64,000 nucleotides of DNA from Halopelagius inordinatus (GCF_900113245.1 NZ_FOOQ01000001.1:1116001-1180000), one strand, 5' to 3'; shown: positions 43,423 through 52,336, counted from the first letter of the stretch. Notes: a model not told the origin generated them from the letters alone. Translations and numbers: made by a program.

Positions 43423-43481
43423 AGGCGGAGACGGGCGGCGTCTCCGACTCGCCCGGTTCGGTCGCTGCCGTCCGCCGAGAG

Positions 43482-44753
43482 CTATCCGAGCGGGTCGTCG
43501 GTGACGACGAGGTCACCCCTGTCCTCCGCCGCGTCGATTCCGCCGGGCGAGAGGTCGAACTCGAAGGCCCCTTTCGGAATCGCGAGCGTCGAACACGCGT
43601 TGGGGACGTCGACCACGCCGCTTTGCCGCCCCTCGATGGGGACGGTCCCGAGGATGTGAAGCGCCTGCTGGCCGGTGTAGCCGAACTTCTTCAGGTAGTC
43701 GATGGCCTGCAGACACGCCCGGCGGTACGCGACGTGCGAGTCGATGTAGTGTTGCTCGCCGTCTTCGGTGACGGAGTACCCACAGAAGGTGACGTAGTCC
43801 TCGAAGTTGGGGCCGCGGTTCCCCGGTTCGAAGATGGGGTGGCTGACGCCCAACTCGTCCATCCCGCCTTTCACGAGGTCGAACGAGAGGTCGATGTACG
43901 CGGCCATCTCGATGGCCCCGCAGAACGTCACCTCGCCGTCGCCTTGGGAGGCGTGGAAGTCGCCGACGCCGAACTTCCCGCCCTCTACGTACACCGGGAA
44001 GTACACCGTCGACCCGATAGAGAGGTCCTTGATGTCGTGGTTGCCGCCGTGTTCTCGCGGGGGGACGGTCCGAGCCGCCTCCTCGGCCGCGTTCTCCGCC
44101 TCCTCGGGGTCCATCTCGCCCATCAACGCCCCCTCGGTCGTCGGCGGGTTCGCGACGGGAGGTTCCACTTCGCCGGTCGGGTGGTTGTGAATCGATTCGG
44201 GGTCCGCTTCGTGTTTGTCGATGAGTTCCTGTTCTCTCTCGTTCCACTCTTCGAGGAGTTCTTGGCTCGGGGCGCATCCGGCGAGGCCGGGATGGATCTT
44301 CCCCTGGTAGCGAACGTCGGGAACGTGGCGGGACGACACCTCGTAGCCGTCTAAGTCCCAGATGGACTTGGCCGCGTCCGAGAAGTGGTCCGTGAGGAAG
44401 CCGCCGCCGTTCTGCTGGGAGAACGTGCCGGTGAATCCGAACTCCGAGCGTCCGTTGAGCGGTCCCATGTCGTGGAAATCGACCTTTAACAGGTCTCCGG
44501 GTTCCGCGCCGTTGACGTGGACCGGACCCGCGAGATAGTGCACCTGACTGAGGTCCACGTCGCGAACCTCGTTCGGGTTGTCGTTGTCCTGAATCTGCCC
44601 CCCCGTCCAGTCGAGCGCTTCGAGTCGAACCGTCTCGCCGGGGTCTACCTCGACGACCGCCGGAATGTCGGGGTGCCACCTGTTGAACGGATTCGGCCCG
44701 GGTTGCTCGTCCGGAGGGCTGTCTACGTCGACTTCGAATTTTACTTCGGGCAT
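43482..44753 (-). CDS. Acetamidase/formamidase
   Basis: 423 residues. Hydrolyses formamide or short amides to ammonia and the acid. Characteristic FmdA features: NPFNRWHPDIPAV, RLEALDWTGGQI, GGGFLTDHF, HPGLAGCAPS and GDFHASQGDGEVTFCGAIEM, the last containing the likely active-site/metal His and Glu residues. The C-terminal DVPNACSTLAIPKGAFEFD is also conserved. A TATA-like GTATCTATAC is centred about 30 nt before the ATG. Upstream on the same strand, 79 nt away, is an AmiS/UreI-type channel, which supports amide uptake. A paralogue lies at 47776-49032. Confidence 0.92.
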   Translation of the reverse strand: MPEVKFEVDVDSPPDEQPGPNPFNRWHPDIPAVVEVDPGETVRLEALDWTGGQIQDNDNPNEVRDVDLSQVHYLAGPVHVNGAEPGDLLKVDFHDMGPLNGRSEFGFTGTFSQQNGGGFLTDHFSDAAKSIWDLDGYEVSSRHVPDVRYQGKIHPGLAGCAPSQELLEEWNEREQELIDKHEADPESIHNHPTGEVEPPVANPPTTEGALMGEMDPEEAENAAEEAARTVPPREHGGNHDIKDLSIGSTVYFPVYVEGGKFGVGDFHASQGDGEVTFCGAIEMAAYIDLSFDLVKGGMDELGVSHPIFEPGNRGPNFEDYVTFCGYSVTEDGEQHYIDSHVAYRRACLQAIDYLKKFGYTGQQALHILGTVPIEGRQSGVVDVPNACSTLAIPKGAFEFDLSPGGIDAAEDRGDLVVTDDPLG

Positions 44754-44832
44754 TGGTAACGTGGGGCGTGAGTCCCAGTATAGATACAGCTCTACCTGAT
44801 TTAAAATTTATTTAAGAATAAACGAATGTATG

Positions 44833-45357
44833 TTACGGCCACGGCCAGAATCCGGCGGCCATCAGATACCCCGCGACGGCCGTCAGAACGCCGACGGCGG
44901 CGGTAAACCACCCGACTGGCCCGGTGTACTCGGCGCGTTCCAGTCCGAGGAGGACGAAGAAGGCGGCCCAAAGCACCGCCCACACCCACCAGAGGATAGC
45001 GAGTCCCAGGTCACCGGTGAGCAAGACGAGATACCCCGTCGGAATCGCGGTCAACGCGACGAACGCGCAGTACCACCCGAAGGAGCGTTGGTCTTCGACG
45101 CCGCGATACGCGTTCGCCCCTATCCAGAGGTAGGTGAACGAAAACAGCATCGTCCCCGCGGCGTTGAACGGCGTCCCCTCCGAGGCGTCCCCGCCGAACC
45201 CCCACCAAAGCACGATGAGGAAGGTGATAAGCCCGGTGAGGAAGTTGAAGACGGCCACGTCTTCGTCCGCCCCGTTTCCGAGCAACCAGAGTCCGTTGAC
45301 GAACAGGACGCCGCCGACGAACAGCAGTCCCATCCCGAGTACGCTGTACAGTGGCAC
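44833..45357 (-). CDS. AmiS/UreI-family amide or urea channel
   Basis: 174 residues, almost entirely hydrophobic with six or seven membrane helices, GTG start (VPLYSVLG). AmiS/UreI-like segments: LLFVGGVLFVNGLWLLG, FNFLTGLITFLIVLWW, FSFTYLWIGANAYRGV and WYCAFVALTAIPTGYL. Such channels pass urea or short amides passively. Next to formamidase it probably feeds formamide/acetamide for nitrogen use. Strong AT-rich promoter elements (GTTATACTC, CATATATATC) lie upstream at 45399-45430. Confidence 0.85.
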   Translation of the reverse strand: MPLYSVLGMGLLFVGGVLFVNGLWLLGNGADEDVAVFNFLTGLITFLIVLWWGFGGDASEGTPFNAAGTMLFSFTYLWIGANAYRGVEDQRSFGWYCAFVALTAIPTGYLVLLTGDLGLAILWWVWAVLWAAFFVLLGLERAEYTGPVGWFTAAVGVLTAVAGYLMAAGFWPWP

Positions 45358-45543
45358 GTTGTCTCACCCCCGCACCTTCGAACGCCGATACGGAGTCGTG
45401 TTATACTCAATTCGGTGACATATATATCTTTTTCAGGACAAACGATACGACCGTTGTCGAAGGAATCGAGGCCGAAATCCCGCAGTCTACGGGCGGACGA
45501 AGCAGGCGAGAGTTTTTACGCCGGCCGAGCCACACCGAGTGGT
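45358..45543. promoter_or_regulatory. Divergent promoter region, amide channel / AhpD-like gene
   Basis: 186 bp. For the amide channel (minus strand) two TATA-like elements are seen, AGTATAAC (near 45404) and GATATATATG (near 45424). For the plus-strand gene, GAGTTTTTACG (45512-45522) is centred about 27 nt before ATG 45544, a leaderless arrangement. Confidence 0.45.
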
Positions 45544-46119
45544 ATGACATCACGCATCGAACCGGTGTCCGAGGAGACGGCGACGGAAGAGTGGGTGGTG
45601 GACCTACTGGAGGAGGCGCGGGAGGGGTGGTACGGCGATTCGGCGTTCTTCGGCGCCATGGCACACCAGCCGGAACTGTGTCGGGGACTCGTCGACGTTC
45701 TGGGTCAGTTCCCGCAGAGCGAGTCGCTCTCGCCCGAACTGTTGGAACTCGTCCGTCTGAAGGTCGCAGACGCCCACCGGTGTGCGTACTGCGCGACGGT
45801 TCGGACGCGGGCTGTCGAAGACGACGTCGCGCCGAAAGAGGAGGCCGTCTTCGGCGACGTGGACACGGAACGACTCGACGAACGCGAACGGCAAGCGGTC
45901 GAACTGGCCGAACTGCTCTCTGGGGACCCCCACCGGCTCACCGACGACCGGTTCGACTCCCTGCGGGAGACGTTCGGCGAGTCCGCAGTCGTCGAACTGC
46001 TGTTGTTCGTGAGTCTCGAAGTCGCCCTGGACCGGTTCTGTATCGCGCTCACGCTCGATACGACCGACGAGAGCCCCTACCCGACGGGGCTCAGCTACCC
46101 GTTCGAGGGGGCGGAGTAA
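45544..46119 (+). CDS. Carboxymuconolactone decarboxylase/AhpD-like protein
   Basis: 191 residues from ATG 45544; the frame is open far upstream, but only in non-coding or antisense sequence. Helical protein with RLKVADAHRCAYCATVRTRA, the CxxC motif of AhpD-like peroxidases. LFVSLEVALDRFCIALTLD follows near the C-terminus. Likely a thiol-based peroxidase-related oxidoreductase. A second AhpD-like protein is at 54280-54867. Confidence 0.85.
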   Translation: MTSRIEPVSEETATEEWVVDLLEEAREGWYGDSAFFGAMAHQPELCRGLVDVLGQFPQSESLSPELLELVRLKVADAHRCAYCATVRTRAVEDDVAPKEEAVFGDVDTERLDERERQAVELAELLSGDPHRLTDDRFDSLRETFGESAVVELLLFVSLEVALDRFCIALTLDTTDESPYPTGLSYPFEGAE

Positions 46120-46191
46120 CGGGCGTCGAGTCGTCGGGAGAGCGGTCGCGACTGAGAAACGGTCAAAACGGAGCGACGAGACGGTACGTGC

Positions 46192-46590
46192 ATGAGTCAG
46201 ACGGCATCGACGCGGCTTCGGACGGCGGAGATCGTTCTCCTCATCGCCATCGGCGGGTTCGCGGGTGCGAATCTCAGACAGTTTCTCGCAGTCTCCCTGC
46301 CGGGACTGGCCGGGACGTTCGCGGCGAACGTTCTCGGCTGTCTCGCCCTCGGCTTCTTCGCGTACGAAGCCGAACTCGTCGGCGTCATCGCAGAGGAGAC
46401 GGGGTACGTCGCCTCGACGGGCTTTCTCTCTTCGTTTACCACGTACAGCACGTTCGCGTTGGAGACCGTACAGGCGACGCCGCTCTTGGGCGTCCTCAAC
46501 GTCGTCGCGAACTACGGCGTCGGGTTCGTCGCCGTCCTCGTCGGGCGAGAAATCGCCCGCAAGGTAGCGGCGACGGGGAGCGAATCGTGA
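46192..46590 (+). CDS. crcB: Fluoride channel subunit FluC/CrcB (1)
   Basis: 132 residues, four membrane helices. Fluc hallmarks are present: GGFAGANLRQFLAV, TFAANVLGCLALGFF with the pore Asn, and TGFLSSFTTYSTFALE with the Phe/Thr/Ser pore residues. The GTG start of the second subunit overlaps its stop. The pair encodes a heterodimeric, oppositely oriented fluoride exporter, as known for paired crcB genes. Confidence 0.93.
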   Translation: MSQTASTRLRTAEIVLLIAIGGFAGANLRQFLAVSLPGLAGTFAANVLGCLALGFFAYEAELVGVIAEETGYVASTGFLSSFTTYSTFALETVQATPLLGVLNVVANYGVGFVAVLVGREIARKVAATGSES

Positions 46591-46955
46591 CGAACCCCGC
46601 CTACCTCGTCGGCGCGGGCGCGGCCGTCGGGGCCCTCCTGCGGTACGGAACGAACCAGTACGTCGGCGACGCCGTCGGCGACCGGCAGTTTCCGTACGGG
46701 ACGTTCGCGGTGAACGTCGTCGGGAGTTTCGTCCTCGGGTTCGTGACGTTTCTCGGCGCGGGAGACGCCGTCCTCTACGCCGTCGGGACCGGAGCGTGCG
46801 GGTCGTACACGACGTTCTCGTCGTTCTCCGTCGAGACGGTCGGGCTGTGGGAGAGCGGTGACCGCCTCCTCGCGGGGTGGTACGCGACTGCGAACCTTCT
46901 CGGGGCCCTCGCGGCCATCGCGTTGGCTCTCGGACTCGCGCGCCTCCTCGGGTGA
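46587..46955 (+). CDS. crcB: Fluoride channel subunit FluC/CrcB (2)
   Basis: 122 residues, GTG start at 46587 overlapping the first subunit by 4 nt. It has four membrane helices with GAAVGALLRYGTNQYV, GTFAVNVVGSFVLGF and TGACGSYTTFSSFSVETV. It is the partner of subunit 1; overlap ensures equal synthesis. No fluoride riboswitch is visible upstream of the pair. Confidence 0.93.
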   Translation: MTNPAYLVGAGAAVGALLRYGTNQYVGDAVGDRQFPYGTFAVNVVGSFVLGFVTFLGAGDAVLYAVGTGACGSYTTFSSFSVETVGLWESGDRLLAGWYATANLLGALAAIALALGLARLLG

Positions 46956-46989
46956 TTCGGCCCCGTCCGCGCGTCACGTCACGGACGGG

Positions 46990-47631
46990 CTACTCCCCGC
47001 CCGACTCGTCCGGCAGGTAGTCGAGATAGAGCCGAAAGACGAGTTCGTCGTCGTCCGTCGCCCCGGTCACCACGTTCGACCCGGCTTTCTCCCACTCGCG
47101 GTGCTTCTCGGTCAACCGGTCTCCGACTCGTTGGGCGGCGTCGGCGTTCGTCCCGGGCGTGGCGACGACGACGCCCCGGTGGTCGCTCCCCTCGGCGGCG
47201 GACGCCACTCGCCGAACGCCCGAGGTGACCGCCTCGTCGGCGCCGAGTTCGACCACCGCGTACGACTCGTCGTCCCGCGAGAGCGTCGGGTCGCCGTCTC
47301 CGTCGGTCGAATCCCCTCCGAGCGAGGAGCGAACGAGTCGTCGAACGGCCTCCGTCCGAAGCGACGCCGACTCCGGCATCTCCGCCGCGACGTCGTCGGG
47401 TCGGACCGCGACCCGAAATCCGTCGGGTCGGGTTTCGAGCAATCCGAACTCGACCAGTCGAGAGAGAACCGCCCGCAGGTCGGCGTCCGCCGCGACGCGC
47501 CGGTGGCCGTCGCGTTCGAGGAGCGTTCGACCCAGTTCCTCGCGACCGAACGTCCGGGTCCGAAACAGGTCCCAGACGGTCGTGTAGAGGTCGATGCACG
47601 TCCGAACGTCCGTCTCCTCGGATTCGTTCAT
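46990..47631 (-). CDS. Hypothetical protein with winged-helix-like N-terminus
   Basis: 213 residues from ATG 47631 (an in-frame ATG at 47646 adds five). Soluble. Residues 10-75 look like a winged helix (FGREELGRTLLERDG, AVLSRLVEFGLLETRPDGFRVAV). A second domain has VVELGADEAVTSGVRRVASA and GVVVATPGTNADAAQRVGDR, then LVFRLYLDYLPDESGGE. I do not recognise the family. It is divergent from the second formamidase with a 144-bp shared region, so it could regulate it, but this is only positional. Confidence 0.6.
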   Translation of the reverse strand: MNESEETDVRTCIDLYTTVWDLFRTRTFGREELGRTLLERDGHRRVAADADLRAVLSRLVEFGLLETRPDGFRVAVRPDDVAAEMPESASLRTEAVRRLVRSSLGGDSTDGDGDPTLSRDDESYAVVELGADEAVTSGVRRVASAAEGSDHRGVVVATPGTNADAAQRVGDRLTEKHREWEKAGSNVVTGATDDDELVFRLYLDYLPDESGGE

Positions 47632-47737
47632 GTCTCTCGACAACAAACGACTCGGTCGGGCTTAAAACCGAGCCGCCCTCCTCGCCGAGAGCGGACACGC
47701 CGCAGCGAGTAAATGTCAATTGAGATAGTAGATCACT

Positions 47738-47772
47738 ACCTATATGTCATTCCGTGATGTTTGTTATCACGG
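47738..47772 (+). promoter_or_regulatory. TATA-like box and inverted-repeat operator at second formamidase
   Basis: TATA-like ACCTATATGT (47738-47747) is centred about 33 nt before ATG 47776. A perfect inverted repeat CCGTGAT-N7-ATCACGG (47752-47772) covers the predicted transcription start and ends 3 nt before the ATG, the classical position for a repressor. Function is inferred from position. Confidence 0.55.
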
Positions 47773-47775
47773 ACT

Positions 47776-49032
47776 ATGCCAGAGACCGTCTTCGAGGTGG
47801 ACACGGACGCCCCGGTGGAAGAACAGCCAGATCCGATAGTCAATCGGTGGCATCCGGACACGCCGCCGGCGTCGAGCGTCGAACCGGGCGAGAAGTTCCG
47901 CGTCGAGTGTCTCGACTGGACAGGCGGGCAGGTCGAAAACGACGACAGCGCAAACGACATCCGCGACATGGACCTGACCCCGAACCACCATCTGAGCGGA
48001 CCCATCGAAGTCGAGGGCGCCGAACCCGGCGACATCCTCGTGGTCGATATCTTGGACATCGGCGCGTTCCCGGACCACGAGTGGGGATTCACCGGCATCT
48101 TCGACTTGGACAACGGCGGCGGCTTTCTCACGGATCACTTCTCGGACGCCCGCAAGGCGATTTGGGAACTCGACGGCGTCTACACGCACTCGCGTCACAT
48201 CCCGGGCGTCGACTTCGCGGGGATGACACACCCCGGCATCCTCGGCACCGCACCGTCGCACGAACTCCTCGAAACGTGGAACGAGAGAGAACAGGCGCTC
48301 ATCGACAGGGGCCCCGAGGCGGACACGGCGGTCAACCACGAGACGCACGAGGAGGAACCGCCTCTGGCACTCCCGCCGGAACCGGAGAACGTCCTGCTCG
48401 GGGACATGGACGACGAGGACGTAGAGGAGGCAAAAAAGGAGGCCGCCCGCACCATCCCGCCGCGCGAGAACGCGGGCAACTGCGACATCAAGAACCTCAG
48501 TCGCGGGTCGAGAGTCTACCTCCCGGTGTTCGTCGAGGGTGCGAACTTCATCACCGGCGACCTCCACTTCTCGCAGGGCGACGGCGAGATAACGTTCTGC
48601 GGGGCCATCGAGATGGCCGGGTGGATAGATTTCAAAGTCGACGTGATAAAGAACGGGATGGAACAGTTCGGCGTCGACCATCCCATCTTCAAACCCGGGA
48701 ACGTCGAACCGAACTTCACCGACTACCTCACGTTCGAGGGCTACTCCGTCGCCGAAGACGGCACTCAGCACTACAAGAACGCGAACATCGGCATGCGCCG
48801 GGCGTGTCTCGACGCGATAGACTACCTGACCAACTTCGGGTACACGTCCGAACAGGCGTACCTCTCTCTCAGCACGATTCCCGTCGAGAGCAGAATCGCG
48901 GGCATCGTCGACCTTCCGAACACCTGCGTGACGGTGTCGGTTCCGCAGGAGGCGTTCGATTTCGATATCGACCCGGACAACCTCGGCGACGTCGAGAGCA
49001 AGTCCCGTGGGACGGCCGCGACGCCCGACTGA
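47776..49032 (+). CDS. Acetamidase/formamidase (second copy)
   Basis: 418 residues, paralogue of the minus-strand gene at 43482-44753 with the same blocks: NRWHPDTPPASSVEPGE, LDWTGGQVENDD, GGGFLTDHFSDARKAIW, THPGILGTAPSHELL and LHFSQGDGEITFCGAIEM. C-terminal VDLPNTCVTVSVPQEAFDFD replaces the DVPNACSTL block of copy 1. The start at ATG 47776 matches copy 1. It has no adjacent channel and its own inverted-repeat control site, so the two copies are probably regulated separately or differ in substrate. Confidence 0.92.
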   Translation: MPETVFEVDTDAPVEEQPDPIVNRWHPDTPPASSVEPGEKFRVECLDWTGGQVENDDSANDIRDMDLTPNHHLSGPIEVEGAEPGDILVVDILDIGAFPDHEWGFTGIFDLDNGGGFLTDHFSDARKAIWELDGVYTHSRHIPGVDFAGMTHPGILGTAPSHELLETWNEREQALIDRGPEADTAVNHETHEEEPPLALPPEPENVLLGDMDDEDVEEAKKEAARTIPPRENAGNCDIKNLSRGSRVYLPVFVEGANFITGDLHFSQGDGEITFCGAIEMAGWIDFKVDVIKNGMEQFGVDHPIFKPGNVEPNFTDYLTFEGYSVAEDGTQHYKNANIGMRRACLDAIDYLTNFGYTSEQAYLSLSTIPVESRIAGIVDLPNTCVTVSVPQEAFDFDIDPDNLGDVESKSRGTAATPD

Positions 49033-49059
49033 CCGGCGACCCCGTTTCGACCCCCTTTT

Positions 49060-50727
49060 TCAATGCCCGATCGCCCACGGGTAGCCGTGCGGGTCGCTTC
49101 GGAGTCCGCCGCCCGCGTGACTGTGGTCGTGGTCGTGACCCTCCTCGGAACCGTGGCTGCTGGGCGATTTGTTCGTCTGGATGATCTCGTCGATACGGAG
49201 GAGGAACCCGGCGGCGTCCGTCGCGTTGGCGACGACGCGGTCTTTCAGTCGGAGCGGTTCGGACACCCCCCGCGCGGTTACGTCGTCGATGGTACCGTCA
49301 TCGGCGGCGACGCCGACGCCGCCGTCGCCGCCGTCGTGCCGACGCCGGAGTTCCAACAGCGCGTCGATAGGGTCCATACCGGCGTTCTGAGCCAGCGTGA
49401 ACGGTATCCGTTCGAGGGCGTCGGCGAACGCCTCGACGGCGAACTGCTCTCGCCCGGCGACCGTCGGCGCGTACGACCGCAGGTCGCGCGCGAGTGCTAT
49501 CTCCGTCGCCCCGCCGCCGGGAACGAGTCGCGGACGGTCCTCGAACGTCGCGAGAAGCGAGACGGCGTCGACGACGATTCGCTCCGTCTCGTCGACGACG
49601 TGGTCGGTGCCGCCGCGGAGCAAGAGAGACACCTGCGAGGACGACGCCTCTCGGACCGTCACGAACTCCGTCCCGGCGAGTTCCGTTCGCACGACGGCGT
49701 CGGCCCTCCCGACCGACTCCGCAGAGAGGTCCTCGAGGCGCATGACCGCCGAGGCACCCGTCGCGCGTTCGAGTTTGCGAACCTCGTCCTGTCGGGTCCG
49801 CTCGAAGACGAGAATACCCTCTCTGGCGAGTCGCGCACGCAGTCGTTCGTCGACCGACTTCTGACAGAACAGGACGTCGACGCCGCGCGTGGTGAGTGCC
49901 CGTTCGTACCGCCGGTACTCGTCCGTCTCGAACTCCTGTGCCCGTCGGAGGTCCTCGGCGTCCTCGAACGTGTACCCCGACGTGGCGTCCGGTTCCCGGA
50001 CGGTGAGTTGGTCGTCGACGATTGCGACGCGGGCATCCGTCACCCGACGGGGCGCGGGTTCCGGCACGTCGGACAGGGACGTCGACGACCGGTCGGTATC
50101 GACGACCAGACCGTCGAGGAGTTCCGAATCGGTCGTCGCCGCACCCGGGACGCCGTGGACGGTGACGTTGCCGAGGCGCGGACCGTCGTCGCCTCGAACC
50201 GCGAGGTACGCCCGCGCCGAGAGGTCGGCGAGGAACGTCGAACGCTCCTCATCCCAGCGTCCGGTTATCGTCGCCGCCGCCACGTCCCGGAGCACCGACC
50301 GGTCCTCGGGGTCCGCCACCGACGCCACGTCGGCGAGCGTATCGCGCGCGCGTCTCGACGCCGTCCGGTAGCCGGTGACGACCGTAGTCGGGTGGAACCC
50401 CTCTTCGAGGAGGCTCTCTGCCTCCTTCAGCAACGCCCCCGCGAGGACGATTGCGGACGTCGACCCGTCGCCGACTTCGCCGCCCTGCGACCGAGCGACG
50501 CCCGCGACGACGTTCGCCGCCGGCGATTCGACGTCTATCCGATCGACGATGCTCGCGCCGTCGTTGGTCAGAACGACCGTCCCGTCCCCGACGAGCATCT
50601 TGTCTCGTCCCTTCGGTCCGAGCGTCGTCCGCAACACCTCCGAGAGAGCGACCCCCGCGGCGATGTTTCGACTCACCGCGTCGTCGGTCTGGCGCGTGAT
50701 GTCCGCGATAGAGTCCGGCCCGTGCAT
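49060..50727 (-). CDS. Divergent group II chaperonin (thermosome family) with His-rich tail
   Basis: 555 residues from ATG 50727; a longer in-frame extension upstream is not chaperonin-like. Equatorial ATP motifs are kept: TTLGPKGRDKML, TNDGASI and EVGDGSTSAIVLAGALL with the catalytic Asp of GDG, and LVPGGGATEIALARDLRSYA. The apical domain keeps VLFCQKSVDERL and GILVFERTRQDEVRKLERATG. MDPIDALLELRRRH ends the fold. Instead of the usual Gly/Met tail, the C-terminus reads GSEEGHDHDHSHAGGG. Probably a specialised thermosome subunit; whether it forms its own ring or joins others is unknown. Confidence 0.85.
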   Translation of the reverse strand: MHGPDSIADITRQTDDAVSRNIAAGVALSEVLRTTLGPKGRDKMLVGDGTVVLTNDGASIVDRIDVESPAANVVAGVARSQGGEVGDGSTSAIVLAGALLKEAESLLEEGFHPTTVVTGYRTASRRARDTLADVASVADPEDRSVLRDVAAATITGRWDEERSTFLADLSARAYLAVRGDDGPRLGNVTVHGVPGAATTDSELLDGLVVDTDRSSTSLSDVPEPAPRRVTDARVAIVDDQLTVREPDATSGYTFEDAEDLRRAQEFETDEYRRYERALTTRGVDVLFCQKSVDERLRARLAREGILVFERTRQDEVRKLERATGASAVMRLEDLSAESVGRADAVVRTELAGTEFVTVREASSSQVSLLLRGGTDHVVDETERIVVDAVSLLATFEDRPRLVPGGGATEIALARDLRSYAPTVAGREQFAVEAFADALERIPFTLAQNAGMDPIDALLELRRRHDGGDGGVGVAADDGTIDDVTARGVSEPLRLKDRVVANATDAAGFLLRIDEIIQTNKSPSSHGSEEGHDHDHSHAGGGLRSDPHGYPWAIGH

Positions 50728-50902
50728 GATAATGACTCGTACATCCGAACAGCGGGTTCGAACATAAACGTTCGGTTCAAATACTATTCTACGTTCACAC
50801 GTTCCGACGGATCTTCGGGGGTCGCGGCCCCGTTCTCGCGTCGGGAGATGCGACGTCTGACACGTCCGCGTCGAGGCGGCGGCAGGACGCCGAGACGGGG
50901 CG

Positions 50903-51157
50903 TTAGGCGTCCTCGGAGCGGTCGCTGTCGTCTTCGTCGGTCGTCGGGTCGCTGGCGGCGGCACCGGGTTCGTCCACCAGGCGCTCTGCGTTCTCCCCCG
51001 AGGCGTCGTCTTCGACGCCCGCGCGCCCGATAGTCAGCAAAAACAGGTAGCCGACGACTCCCGCCGCGAACAACGCGACCGGGACGACGAACGGGCCGAA
51101 CGTGTTGATGACGGCGTCTATCGCTTCTGCGACGCCCGACTGCATCGGCGCGACCAT
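50903..51157 (-). CDS. Small single-pass membrane protein, haloarchaeal
   Basis: 84 residues (80 if ATG 51145 is used). A short amphipathic start is followed by one membrane helix (FVVPVALFAAGVVGYLFLLTIG) and a 40-residue acidic cytosolic tail rich in Asp, Glu and Ser. It lies 24 nt after the mscS gene on the same strand, so it is likely co-transcribed with it. Family not recognised. Confidence 0.65.
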   Translation of the reverse strand: MVAPMQSGVAEAIDAVINTFGPFVVPVALFAAGVVGYLFLLTIGRAGVEDDASGENAERLVDEPGAAASDPTTDEDDSDRSEDA

Positions 51158-51181
51158 ACGACCGTTCGGGCCTCAGCGACG

Positions 51182-52336
51182 TTACCGTTTGTGGAGTCCC
51201 TCGCCGGCGGAGTCACCGTCCGCGACGACGTTCGTCTCGACGCCGTCGCCGTTCGCGGCGGAGGCGGGGACGCCGTCGCCGATATCTTCCCGCCGGACCG
51301 TCACGTCGCGCTTGGGATACGGAATCTCGATATCCGCATCGAGGAGTGCCTCGTAGAGCGCTCGGTTGAGTTCGTGTTGGGCGCGGCGGCGGCGCGTCGG
51401 GCCGTTGACCCAACAGAGCAGTTCGTACTCCAACGCGGAGTCGCCGAACCGGCGGAATCGCATGCGCGGTTTCGGCGAGTCGAGGACGACGTCCGCCGCG
51501 AGGGCGACGGAGATGCCGAGTTCCTCGAAGGCGTCCACGTTCGTCCCGTAGGCCACGCCTATCGGGACGCGAATCCGGCGCCGACGCTTCGGGGCGGACT
51601 CGTTCGTTATCTTCGCGGCGTTGAGGACGGAGTTCGGCACCGTCACCAGCAGTTCGTCGCGCGTGAGAAGCGTCGTCGAGCGGATTCCCACCTTGACGAC
51701 GGTTCCGGCGGTGCCGTCGTCGAGGACGATGTAGTCGCCTATCTTGTACGTGTCGTCGAAGTAGAGCGCTATCCCCCCGAAGAAGTTCGCGACGGTGTCC
51801 TTGGCGGCGAACCCGACGGCGATACCGGCGACGCCCGCCGCGCCGAGAAGCGGCGTAATCTCGACGTTCCAAAGCCAAAGGAGCGTCGCGGCGGCACCGC
51901 CGACGACGAGAAGCGTCCAGACGTTCGAGAACACCGGCGCGAAGTCGTACCGGCCGCCCGCCTTCGAGACGGAGTCGACGATTCGATTGACGATTCGGTT
52001 CGCGGCGACTGCCCAGACGACGACGATGAGAGAAAGCGAGGGGAGGCCGAAGAAACGCTCTACGAGGGCGGGGTCGACCACCACGGCGGTTCGGACCGAC
52101 GGCACCTGCGTCAGGACGAACACGCCGGCGAGTGCCGCCGTGAGGACGACCGGAACCCGGAGTTCCGCGAGGACGATGTTGTCGTACTCGGTGTCCGTGT
52201 GCGTCACGTATCGACGGGCGGCGCGGATGACGACGAACTCCAGTGCGAGGGCCGCACCGAACGAGACACAGAGGACGAGAGCGGTGGTCTCCCACGCGCC
52301 GAGGCCGTCGAGAGACCGGACCAAGGGGTCGAACAT
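51182..52336 (-). CDS. Mechanosensitive ion channel, MscS family
   Basis: 384 residues. Four membrane segments are visible; the pore-lining last one includes LLGAAGVAGIAVGFAAKDTVANFFGGI, typical of MscS TM3. The beta domain follows with YKIGDYIVLDDGTAGTVVKVGIRSTTL and VTVPNSVL, then the alpha-beta domain. The 45-residue tail is hydrophilic. It releases osmolytes on hypo-osmotic shock. It is divergent from the DUF457-type gene; a small membrane protein follows. Confidence 0.92.
   Translation of the reverse strand: MFDPLVRSLDGLGAWETTALVLCVSFGAALALEFVVIRAARRYVTHTDTEYDNIVLAELRVPVVLTAALAGVFVLTQVPSVRTAVVVDPALVERFFGLPSLSLIVVVWAVAANRIVNRIVDSVSKAGGRYDFAPVFSNVWTLLVVGGAAATLLWLWNVEITPLLGAAGVAGIAVGFAAKDTVANFFGGIALYFDDTYKIGDYIVLDDGTAGTVVKVGIRSTTLLTRDELLVTVPNSVLNAAKITNESAPKRRRRIRVPIGVAYGTNVDAFEELGISVALAADVVLDSPKPRMRFRRFGDSALEYELLCWVNGPTRRRRAQHELNRALYEALLDADIEIPYPKRDVTVRREDIGDGVPASAANGDGVETNVVADGDSAGEGLHKR

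Noticed and set aside
42681-44354. 557-residue plus-strand frame over the aldo/keto reductase and formamidase
   Set aside because: It runs in the wrong frame through two clear enzymes on different strands.
46120-46191. Fluoride riboswitch before the crcB pair
   Set aside because: The 72-nt gap shows no pseudoknot-like arrangement recognisable by eye.
49063-51033. 656-residue plus-strand frame antisense to the chaperonin
   Set aside because: Arg-rich shadow frame with no domain; the minus-strand chaperonin is unambiguous.
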